Made by a program: the position numbers and the translations under genes | Shown here: in pieces, positions 55,556 to 64,000 of the stretch | Numbering within the stretch: the stretch's first letter is position 1 | How the letters are laid out: each line of letters opens with the position of its first letter | Notes under the pieces: generated by a model | Told to the model about the DNA's origin: nothing | Database searches by the model: none | The model's input: the letters and a program-made list of their open reading frames with translations, nothing else | DNA from: Aurelia coerulea | Taxonomy: Eukaryota; Cnidaria; Scyphozoa; Semaeostomeae; Ulmaridae | Assembly: GCA_039566865.1 (NCBI GenBank) | Contig: CM076961.1 | Span: forward strand, 12,981,501-13,045,500 | Direction: 5' to 3' | DNA length: 64,000 nucleotides

Positions 55556-55588
55556 GCTCAGACTAGATAAGCTTTGCTTTTTCTGAGT
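55556..55588 (+). other. LINE 3' UTR stem-loop
   Basis: GCTCAG (55556-55561) can pair with CTGAGT (55583-55588, one G-U), enclosing actagataagctttgctttt with an inner aagc-ttt-gctt hairpin. The same core with another outer stem is at 7252-7288. A stem-loop near the 3' end is what an RT would recognise in stringent-type LINEs. The element ends about 60 bp later at about 55648. Confidence 0.5.
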
Positions 55589-55771
55589 CGTATAAGTTTT
55601 ACAGTACATTTTATTATATATCATGAATTTCTTATGAATAAAGTTTGAAAATTGAATCTATTTGAACATATTGGCAATAAAATAACACATTTTTTCAATA
55701 TTATTGCTTTGATATTCATGGAGCAGTGGCCTTCCAAGCGGGGATCCTTTTTTCTGACTCACCCGGTATAT

Positions 55772-56326
55772 ACGGAAATATACCCTGAAATTTTGCTTAG
55801 TTTGTTTGTTGTAAGTATCGTTTTTAATGTTTTACATACTTTTGCAGAAGATCGTTGTAAATTAATACAAGTTTATTGACTTACACCAAGAAGTGGTTCG
55901 ATGTTGCATCATGCAGAGAATAGTTGACAGTGAAAGTATCAATCGAATGCAATGATGAGATTTCGTGTTTTATACACTCTTTATACATCATTGGCCTATT
56001 TTCAAAGTGAGGCTTGGTATGAATGTGAAGCAAAAGTCTGCCTTTTGTGTCTGAAATTGATTAATTTTAACTCAGCGCTCCTCATTTGCTTTAGTAACAT
56101 CAACTTTAACCATCATACATACATAATTTAGCTCAAAAAGAGGTTTTACGATTTTCTTCGAAAACGAGGTTTAAGACAGAAATAGAGGCTAAACGCCGCC
56201 ACATCCTTTGGTATAACAACCATATTCGGAATCAGCGCCCCAAAATTGACCAAATCCACCTTGTCTGGCAAAGTTCCTCCAACTTTGACGATACCCCCCC
56301 CCCCTCCCCCCTCTGTCGCCTGGTCT
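55772..56326. repeat. Long inverted repeat, right arm (partner 48565-49125)
   Basis: Reverse complement of the left arm. Its inner edge is interrupted exactly by the TA-flanked element ending at 55768. It ends with a C-run and ctctgtcgcctggtct. Minus-strand frames here (near 56146-56406) come from the repeat. Confidence 0.8.
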
Positions 56327-56533
56327 GTTGCATAATACTTTGAAATCAAAGGGAGCTTTAGCCTAGCTTTTCCAAAAAGCGTGCAAAAGTTGTTTGCTGA
56401 TGTCATCTCTTCGATATTGTTTCGATTTCGCTGCTTTGTGATGCTCAGTCAGAAGAGCTACAATAAAGTTTTGGAGTTGACCTACCTGCAGCGAAGGTGT
56501 AAGTACAATTCCCTTTCCCATGATGTTTCCACA

Positions 56534-57527
56534 TACCGGGTGTCCCAAAAAAAACGCAACAGATTTGATCGGGACTAGCGACAAGAAATTAGGTCCAATC
56601 AATCCAAAATATTTTTTTATATAGTCCTCGATAGCTAACTTGAAGATAGATACCTTGTTTGGTGATATTGGTTCATGGAGAGTTGGAATATTAATCTTGA
56701 AAGTTCAAATTTGCCTGAACCTCCAAACCAGAGCTTGTGGCTTTCAGCCTAAACTGCAAACGCGCTATTTTGGGGAATCTCTTGAATTACCGTGAGATAA
56801 CAGAATAAAGCCTCATGCTGAGGAAAAGATTTGAATAGAAATTCAATCAAATTCATCAATTTTGTCCTGAAAAAGACATATTTTTTATGCTTCAAAAGTT
56901 TCGAAAAGTTAGCATTGCATCTGTCTCATAAAAGAAAGTAATCCGCGAAATAGTTTGCTTGGGTGTGAAAAATGAATTAGTTCTTGCAATCTTAATGACT
57001 TTAATGAAATGCATTTTGTATAATCTTTCTTCAAATTATTACGAAACCAAAACTCAAATATACCCAAGGGAAAATTATCCATGGATAAGATCCTTAAAAA
57101 TGCTCATTCGTGCTTGGCTCTTTTGCAGGTGCACTATTATGATTGAAGAAATATATTCCTTTGTGAACTTTCCCTTCAGCATTGTTATGTTTGTCAATTT
57201 TTAGCTTTCAAATTTCAATTGAAATGTGTACGTAAACATGTGTGCCTTAGCATGCTCACACAACTACACTTTGCGTATGACTGAGGAGATTCCTCAAGCG
57301 CGTTTTCAGTTAGGCCAAAACCCAAAACCTCTGGTTTGGAGATGGAAGCAAATTTGGACTTTCAAGATTGATATTCCAACTCTCCATGCACCAATATCAA
57401 CAAACAAGGTATTTATCTTCAAGTTAGCTATCGAGGATTATATCAAAAATTATTTTGGATTTATTGGACCTAAGTTCTTGTCGCTAGTCCCGATCAAATC
57501 CGTTGCATTTTTTTGGGACACCCGGTA
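56534..57527. mobile_element. TA-flanked mariner-like MITE, 1.0 kb (second type)
   Basis: The left end taccgggtgtcccaaaaaaa acgcaacagatttgatcggg and right end cccgatcaaatccgttgcat ttttttgggacacccggta are inverted at TA borders. Arms of about 230 bp continue with ggacctaagttcttgtcgctag and its complement. It shares only the outermost about 19 bp with the element at 43883. No transposase. Confidence 0.85.
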
Positions 57528-57706
57528 CCATGTCTATTTTGTGTTGCTTCTCAATGCATCTTTCAGTTAAAATAGAATTGGCTTCAGGACTGCTTCTTCT
57601 AACTCTTCTGGTTTCATACCCAAATAAATCTCAAGAATCGCACACAAATTGTCAGACCTAAGCCTCATTTTGGAAGAGCACTGTAACTGACATAATGGCG
57701 CCCAGG

Positions 57707-58127
57707 TGTGTCCACACCACGGGGGGGGGGGGGGGGGGGTTCTTGGCCAGATTTTGGGCAGGGGTCTGCCGCGAGCATATTCAAAATGGTACCGTAGGCT
57801 AGACCAATTTCTACGAAAATGGTACCCTTGGCCAGACCATTTTGACCATTCTCTGGACCAATTTTTACGAAAATGGTACCCTTGGTTGGACCAATTTTGA
57901 CCATTTTCTGGACCAATTTGTCAAATTCGTACCAAATATGATACCATGACCGTTCGCTAGACCAATTTTGTCGAAAATGATACCCTTGGCTAGACCTTTG
58001 CTAGGCCGAAATTGCAAAAAAGGATACCCTTGGCTAGACTAGAAATCCGAAAAAGTATACCCTTGCTCGCGGCACATCCCCAGGTACCTTTACTATGGAA
58101 GAACCCCCCCCCCCCCCGTGGTCCACA
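57707..58127. mobile_element. Poly-G/poly-C ended element with internal degenerate repeats
   Basis: The left end gtccacaccac followed by about 20 G and ttctt is mirrored by aagaa, a run of about 14 C and gtggtccacat. Next inside, ctgccgcgagca and gctcgcggca also mirror. The interior repeats gaaaatggtacccttggcc/t and agaccaattttg about five times. The two short open frames here reflect these repeats. Confidence 0.65.
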
Positions 58128-58141
58128 TCGTGAAATCCTTT

Positions 58142-58492
58142 AGTTATGTATATGAAGCGGTGACAGGGTCAAAAATATTCTGTCATTGAAACCCTGCTTC
58201 GTCGTCAAGTATTCATCCGTCGTGATGTAGTTGTTCGTCGTCAAGCCATACCATGCCGTCGTCGTACTTTCATTGGCCGTTGTAACTGTGGTTCGTCAAT
58301 GGCCCTGCCGCCGTGGTCGAGTGTTGAGCCGACGTCAATACCCCAGCCGTCGAGGGATGGTAAGCCGTGGGTGGACAATAAGCCGTCGTCCATCAATCCG
58401 TCGTGACTTGATAAGCCGTCGTCGTCGAGCGTAACTTGACAAGCCGTCGCTCGTAACGGCGCAACAACCTCAGCCTCCTTTCCATAATTTGC
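58142..58492 (-). repeat. GACGACG-rich repeat, copy 1 (inverted to 62485-62818)
   Basis: About 98% identical by eye to the reverse complement of 62485-62818. It contains many ccgtcgtc/gacgacgg units. The minus-strand frame (LSSHDGLMDDGLLSTHGLPS and onward) is conserved in copy 2 with three nucleotide differences, all changing the peptide. Function unknown. Confidence 0.85.
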
Positions 58493-58528
58493 CGCCAAAT
58501 CTGTCCTCCTCTCTCTTGCCTCGTGGTT

Positions 58529-60011
58529 CGATATTTTTGATATTTGATATTTGATTCTTTTAAGGAGGGTTGCCCTTCTCCCGGAGCTGTTTTACAAGGG
58601 GCCCTCCACTTAAAAACACTACTTACAATATAAAATTACAAAGGAATAGATTAAATACACTATCATTAAATACAATAAAAACCATAACTTCAAAAACCTA
58701 ATAACATTTTACAAAGTTTTAGATAAAAGAAAAGAAACACTAACTTCTAAATAGACTGTTTAAAACTATTTAGGGAAGATGCCTCTTTGGTTTCAGCAGG
58801 AAGGTCATTCCATATTTTTGCTCCTCGATAAGAAAAACATTTTTGCCCATTACTTGACTTTTTCTTGGGTAGTCTTAAATCTGTCTCTGTATTACGCAGG
58901 ACATACAAAGAGCTCTTTGAGTTTCGGGTGAAGAGGTCACAGAGGTATTGCGGAGCCAGTTCATGCAGGGACTTGAAGACCATTGTTTTAGATTCACCAG
59001 CTATAAGTTCTTCAATGGTCTTCCAACCCAGCCTGTCAATAAGTGGTCTACTTGGGGTGTCAAAACTGCTATTGGTTATAATTCTAGCTGCTCGGTTTTG
59101 AAGTTTTTGCAACTGATTCAGCTCAGTCGATCCGGCACAACCCCAAACAGAGCAACAATATCGAAAGTGTGGCTCGACAATACCTGTGTAAAGAGTCTTC
59201 AGAGTTTCCTGCGGTAGGAAAGTTTTGGCATGCTTTAAAAAGCCAATAGCTCTAGAAACTTTAGTAGAAACAGTCTTGATGTGCTCTTTCCAGTTAAGAG
59301 AGTTATCAATCTGCACACCAAGGTATTTAGTTTTTTGGATTACTTTGAGCTCGTTGTCACGAATTTTCAAATCCAAATCCTCATTTCGATTTTTGAGGAT
59401 GTTATGCTTTTGCTTAGTGGATACTAACATGGAATTTGTTTTCGCAACATTCAAAGAGAGTTTGTTGCCTTGAAGCCAAGTGTCCAGTTGTTTGAGATCA
59501 TCATTGATGGCGTCATTCAGCACACTTATATCTGAAGACTGGTAGCACAGACTTGTATCATCAGCATACATAGAAACAACTGAATTTTGGACAGCTTGTG
59601 GTAGATCATTGATATAAATAAGGAAGAGAAGGGGACCAAGACATGAGCCTTGGGGCACACCAACATCTATACCCTCGGTTTTTGAACTGACACCATTAAC
59701 CCGACAAAACTGTTTTCGGTTGTATAGGTATGATTTAAACCATGCAAGTTCCCGCTGGAACGCCATAGTGCGCCAGTTTTTGGCAAAGAATCTCATGGTC
59801 AACAGTGTCAAATGCTTTTTTTAGATCAATGAAAACTAGGCCCACAAGCTTCCCAAGATCCAGCCCATTGTACCAATCGTCGGTATTTTCAAGTAGGTGG
59901 GTTACAGTAGAATGCAGGCGCAAATAGGCAGATTGGCCAGATGAAAACAGACCGTTATCTTCCATATGCGTATACACCTGATTGGTCACTAGCTTTTCAA
60001 AGAGCCTTGAA
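58529..60011 (-). pseudogene. L2/CR1-like LINE RT, one frameshift
   Basis: On the minus strand it enters just before motif A. LFEKLVTNQVYTHMEDNG and FSSGQSAYLRLHSTVTHLLE lead to FIDLKKAFDTVDHEIL. A frameshift follows near 59760-59800. The second frame then gives RELAWFKSYLYNRKQFCRVN, DVGVPQGSCLGPLLFLIYIN, the intact catalytic SMYADDTSLCYQ, NKLSLNVAKTNSML, TKYLGVQIDNSLNWKEHI and EPHFRYCCSVWGCAG, to FKQSI at 58747. The tail contains (gatattt)n at about 58529-58556 in place of poly-A, a typical L2/CR1 end. It is 5'-truncated. The catalytic residues are kept, so the copy is relatively young. Confidence 0.85.
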
Positions 60012-62484
60012 AAAAGTTCCTTGAAAAGGCATCAAGATGGCTCACAACGATAAATGCTAAAAAGCTATTGTGAGGCAAATCATTTGGACTGTGTTTCCTA
60101 TGGCTAAGAATAGTGAGTTTTGCTCTGACTACATTGTGTATGACAGTTTCTGACAATAAATTGTCTCAATATCTATCGTCAGAAACATTTTCCCAAATCA
60201 TCCTAAAAATCTCTTGTTTTGCAAACCTTCCTCCAGTCAATGACTGTGTGACCGTACTGTTTTCTGGACTCTGCGATTAGTCTTACCAAAAGAAAGATCC
60301 CAGCAAAACGGGAAGCACGAATCTTGAGACGGGTTCTTTAATAAGGCAATGAAAACGAACTCAGCTGAAAGTGATGACTGTGATGGTAGTAATAGCAGCG
60401 AAAACGAATTTGTTCATGAGTGATAATCTTAAGACTATCACCGACAGTCTGTGATGGTCTCCAGTCTAAAGTTTAGACAACATCTATAGCAAATAGAGTT
60501 TTGTTGATTTTATTGAAACATTTTGAGAAAAATTCTAGTAATTTTTTATTTCCAACTTTAATTTTGATGGCCCCCCTTTAAATCCCCAAAAATGTTGATG
60601 GCCCCTGTAAATATCTTCCGGCCCCCCACCTGGCTTTAATAATGACTGGTCCCTATCTATGACTATGTCTATGATAAGGCCTTAGACTGATTACAATTCG
60701 TCGTAAATTTCGCTCGTTTTTTTTATTTTTGATTTTAACCTTTTCGCTCAATCTACGACTCATAAAAAAGCTATGTGAAAACGAGGACAAAAATTCGAGA
60801 ATTCTTAAGTACGAGAATTCGACCGAAACTTGGTCGGTCGATTGATTGATTGATTGATTGATGGATTCGATTGATCGGTCGTGCCGCAGGGAGACTTCCT
60901 AGCTGTGATGGAGGTCATGTGACTTTTCCACGCCTTCAAACTTTCTCGGAATGAATGAACCAGACAAACTTGCGTTCCTTTGACAATCAAAACAATAAAG
61001 ATTTCGTCAAATTCAGACAGCCAGCGGGATCTAATTTCTTTCAAATGAAACAATAATAAATCTAAAACAAAACAATCATGATTGTTTTGATTGCCAAAGG
61101 AACCCAAGGTATATTTCAGAAACTTTTTGCTGAAGCCTTCTGCAACCTATTGTGAGACTGTTTACGCAAAAAACCTGCACGAGCCATTTTGTAATAATTT
61201 CAATAACTCATATTTCTGCTGTTAATACTATGGTTAACAAAGCATAAACGTTTCAACAAGTTTCGGTTATTCTTTATCTTAAAATGCGCGAGTTTTCTGG
61301 CGTTATCTTCAGGGGAACTTTGCAATTTTTTCTAGAATGTTCTTCGGTCGGGGAAGCTCAAGAAACGAACGCAAATTATTCTCGCAAAGAAAAACACCCA
61401 AAAAGGCTTCTCAAAACTATAAATAATTCTCCTAAAAAATATATAGTTATCCACAAAACTCTTATGACACATTTGTTTCGTAAGATTGAAAATAGTTTCT
61501 GTTTAAGCAGCTTTGTACTGTAGTCTGTGATTTTAAACTTCAGGAGGAAAGATAAATTGATCGGCACTTTGTAAGAACGAAGAAACTTTTTCAAGGTTCA
61601 AGCCTCTTTGACAAATTTACTATAATTTGCACAGAATTTCAAATACGAATACTTCTGCTGTTTATAGAGGAATGTTTCAAGAAATTTCGGGTATCTTTTC
61701 CACATCGAATGTGAGTTTTCTCTTAACTTTTTGCCGGGTCGAAGTACTTACCTCAAGCTCCTTTTTTGTTTTGCTCAGGCCAAAAGGAAATCCTGTGTTT
61801 CACGATTTAAATTCGCCAAACAGTAAGTCTTCCGGGGTCTTCCTACAGCAAGTTGGCAAACAAACAAATGCATCCTTTCCCTTCAAAACTCTTTCGTACA
61901 GTGCCTTTTGAGATCATCTTTTTTCTGTCCGTAGCTGCGATGATAACAGCCTCCATTTTGGCAAAAAGCAACGCGAAGCGACCAAGGGCCCGACAATTCC
62001 GAAAACTACCGAAAATTTTACCGAAAACTCAAAAATTTACGCGGGAAATTTAAATGAGCCAATCACAGCCGAGAAGCCCCGAATGCTGCAATCTGATTGT
62101 AATGTCAGGAACTTGACGTGAAAACGAGTTTTTGTCCTGATTTTGAGTTAGTTTGATTATGAGTCCCTGTTTGAGAGAGCGATTCCATTCAATTCAATTA
62201 GTAATTCTACTCAATAGCGAGCGAAAACTAGGGACGAGCTGTAATAAGTCTAATAAGGCCTAGTAGGCCTTACCAATACATACAATAATATTTAGGCCCA
62301 GGCTGGAATATTTGAAAAACAACCACTTAAATTCTGGATATCTTGGATATTCTGGATATTCAAAAAGAATTCTTACCGTCATCTTGGCGATTTATGTATA
62401 GTCGTACCAATGAGTGTGACAAACCAGTAACCACGCACGTAAATACATAAAACAAAAAACAAACAAACGTTGACATATACACTG
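60012..62484. other. No gene seen
   Basis: 2.5 kb without a recognisable gene. At 61140-61280 and 61600-61690 two similar phrases (tcatatttctgctgtt...gtttcaacaagtttcgg and gaatacttctgctgttt...tgtttcaagaaatttcgg) suggest an old tandem duplication of about 460 bp. The frame 61853-62053 has a hydrophobic patch but no other support. Confidence 0.35.
60839..60864. repeat. (GATT)n microsatellite
   Basis: About six gatt units in tandem next to the palindrome ttggtcggtcgattg. Confidence 0.85.
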
Positions 62485-62818
62485 GAAAGGAGGCTGAGAT
62501 CGTGGCGCCGTTACGAGCGACGGCTTGTCAAGTTACGCTCGACGACGACGGCTTATCAAGTCACGACGGATTGATGGACCACGTCTTATTGTCCACCCAC
62601 GGCTTACCATCCCTCGACGGCTGGGGTATTGACGTCGGCTCAACACTCGACCACGGCTGCAGGGCCATTGACGAACCACAGTTACAACGGCCAATGAAAG
62701 TACGACGACGGCATGGTATGGCTTGACGACGAACAACTACATCACGACGGATGAATACTTGACGACGAAGCAGGGTTTCAATGACAGAATATTTTTGACC
62801 CTGTCACCGCTTCATATA
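62485..62818 (+). repeat. GACGACG-rich repeat, copy 2
   Basis: Reverse complement of 58142-58492, ending at gtcaccgcttcatata. The open frame 62502-62726 mirrors the minus-strand frame in copy 1. The flanks beyond both ends are unrelated, so the repeat unit itself is about 340 bp. Confidence 0.85.
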
Positions 62819-63354
62819 TGTAGGCTATTGTTGCATAATGTACTTTAGAGGTGACTGAGGTGAAGGATAAGAGAGTTAAAAGCCGGATTGAAATCAACAA
62901 TATTTTGAAATCATTTTCAATAAGATCAGAATTTGTTTTGTAACTTTCCTGTCTTCGAAGGATGAGGCAAGCGACGACAATCATTGTAGATTTATTCATC
63001 ATTCATCAGAAAGACAAATCCAGTTTTAATTAAGACATGTTGACAAATCCAGTTGAAAATATTAGTTAAATAATTAAGACATAATCAATTGTACGTTTCG
63101 AACCAAGCATGGTTCATCTTCAGCAAAAAATTAAGTGTTAAACAGCATTTTAAACCCTAAGACAAACAAGTATTAAGAGGTAAACAAGCGTGAATTACAT
63201 TTCCTACGCGAGCGGGAACCCGGGACCTAAGTCACAAGTGAATAAATAATGGCACATCAAAAAAGAACTAAGGGGATAGATGACTGCTGGGAATTGAGTT
63301 CAGGCCGATCGATCTCGTAAAATCAACAGGCTTTCGTGAATAAGCAAATCAAAA
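62819..63354. other. Penelope-like 3' UTR and unassigned sequence
   Basis: From about 63085 the text cgtttcgaaccaagcatggttcatcttcag has the 'cgaaac...tcttcag' style found at Penelope-element ends and lies directly downstream of the GIY-YIG region (minus strand). 62819-63080 is unassigned. Confidence 0.4.
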
Positions 63355-64000
63355 TCATTTTTTGGCTCTGTCTAAAATAGAGAAATCATTAACCGACGCG
63401 GCGTGTCCTGATTGATTAATATGATCCCCGATGGCAGAGGAACTCCCTTCTATTTTAAGACCAGCTTTGTTAATTCCCAAGTGCTCTCTGCAACGAGTAA
63501 TCAAATTACGTGATGTTTTTCCATAGTACGAGGCATGGCAGCCAGGACACTGAAACTTGTAAACAACAGAAGAGCGCATGGAAACAGGAAGCGGTCTTTA
63601 AATGGGAAGAGTGATCCAATGCGTTTTGGAGACCGAAAGATAACCCTCAGTTGGATATTAGGATAACATTTTTTAATAATTCTACCTAGCCTAGTCATAA
63701 GCTGCAGACTGCACTGCCCAAGAAAAGGTATACAAAATAGAAGAGGGACTTTATTATCCGCCTCTTTGGGAGGGTTGGGCCTAAATTGGCGATCCAGAAA
63801 TTTCTTAATAATACGGTCAATAAGGCTCTTAGGGAAGCAATTCTCACTCTAGATTTTCTTAATGCGAACAATTTCGTCATGAAAATTGCGGTATGAAGAG
63901 CAAATGTGAAAGGCGCGATAAACTAGAACCCTGATTAGATTAATCTTATACTTGGTGGGGGCTAGGCTAGAGAAGTCGGTATAAAGACCAGTAAATGTCT
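63355..64000 (-). pseudogene. Penelope-like element, RT end and GIY-YIG endonuclease, cut by window edge
   Basis: Reading the minus strand from 64000, the frames give TFTGLYTDFSSLAPTKYKIN and YRAFHICSSYRNFHDEIVRI, then one stop near 63850. Next are SLIDRIIKKFLDRQFRPNPP, QLMTRLGRIIKKCYPNIQLR and IGSLFPFKDRF. The frame 63579-63355 follows: SSVVYKFQCPGCHASYYGKT and SRNLITRCREHL, with GDHINQSGH. YKFxCxxCxxxYYGKTxRxLxxRxxEH is the GIY-YIG-type nuclease of Penelope-like elements, preceded by the RT C-terminal region. Frame changes occur near 63580 and 63700. The catalytic RT palm would be right of the window. Confidence 0.8.

Larger units (their letters stand above)
51423..55768. mobile_element. 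TA-flanked palindromic MITE interrupted by a CR1/L2-like LINE
   Basis: The left end tactgggtgagtcagaaaaa agaatccccg and right end cggggatccttttttctgac tcacccggta are inverted repeats at TA borders. Left-half text (ctcgagaaagcctcttcaaa) recurs inverted at 51867-51892 (tttttgaaggggctttctgc), and the terminal part is found again at 55655-55768, so the intact MITE was about 0.6 kb. The LINE sits between about 51900 and 55650. The MITE itself was inserted in the right arm of the 48565/55772 inverted repeat. Confidence 0.8.

Noticed and set aside
57665..57916. Repetitive Gly/Pro-containing minus-strand frame
   Set aside because: Created by the degenerate internal repeats and G-run of the element at 57707-58127.
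61284..62053. Possible small genes near 61.3-62.0 kb
   Set aside because: Frames are short, lie partly in an old duplicated phrase and show no family features.
58142..62818. 4.7-kb DNA transposon with terminal repeats at both ends
   Set aside because: The interior holds a LINE and non-coding sequence but no transposase, and the flanks show no target duplication; two independent copies in opposite orientation is simpler.

Overview
The window reads as nuclear DNA of a metazoan, most likely a cnidarian (anthozoan/coral-like). It is AT-rich and has multi-exon genes with GT-AG introns. It is crowded with decayed non-LTR retrotransposons, a Penelope-like element, tRNA-derived SINEs and many short inverted-repeat (MITE-like) DNA elements. 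No prokaryotic signals were seen. The species placement is inference from repeat style; no marker gene proves it.

Backbone gene: one plus-strand gene appears to run across the left 50 kb. Exons can be joined by reading frame and splice phase at 625-864, 15496-15714, 22914-22997, 33594-34672, 41568-41789, 43131 to about 43190, 43189-43567, 46426-46500 and, less surely, 50938-51098. The spliced order is RRM, RRM, a long linker with five 39-residue repeats, a macro domain, a KH-like segment and a possible WWE-like segment. That is the layout of PARP14-type ADP-ribosyltransferases. The first exon and the catalytic ADP-ribosyltransferase exons are not visible. The macro domain is locally rearranged, so the gene may be damaged or the assembly may be wrong there.

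Introns: 0.6-15 kb holds a 57-bp hAT-like palindrome, a GC-boxed TTAA-flanked MITE, a minus-strand LINE with one uninterrupted reverse-transcriptase (RT) frame (5170-7248), several broken LINEs and a 0.9-kb palindrome. The 16-21.6 kb stretch has two decayed LINEs and a TTAA-flanked MITE. The 23-33 kb stretch has more TTAA and TA-flanked MITEs, a 1.65-kb foldback with a matching empty site, and a SINE split by a MITE. The 35-46 kb stretch has foldbacks, a second SINE, an RT remnant, a mariner-like MITE and a LINE with a 12-bp target duplication.

Right third (46.5-64 kb): this is mainly nested repeats. A CR1/L2-like LINE with an esterase-type ORF1 end lies inside a TA-flanked MITE. That MITE lies inside one arm of a long inverted repeat (48.6 and 55.8-56.3 kb). 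Further right are another mariner-like MITE, a poly-G-ended element, a GACGACG-rich repeat present as two inverted copies (58.1 and 62.5 kb), a minus-strand LINE, and the end of a Penelope-like element with a GIY-YIG domain running off the window edge.

Apart from the PARP14-like gene and the LINE frame at 5170-7248, I see no convincing intact protein-coding gene.
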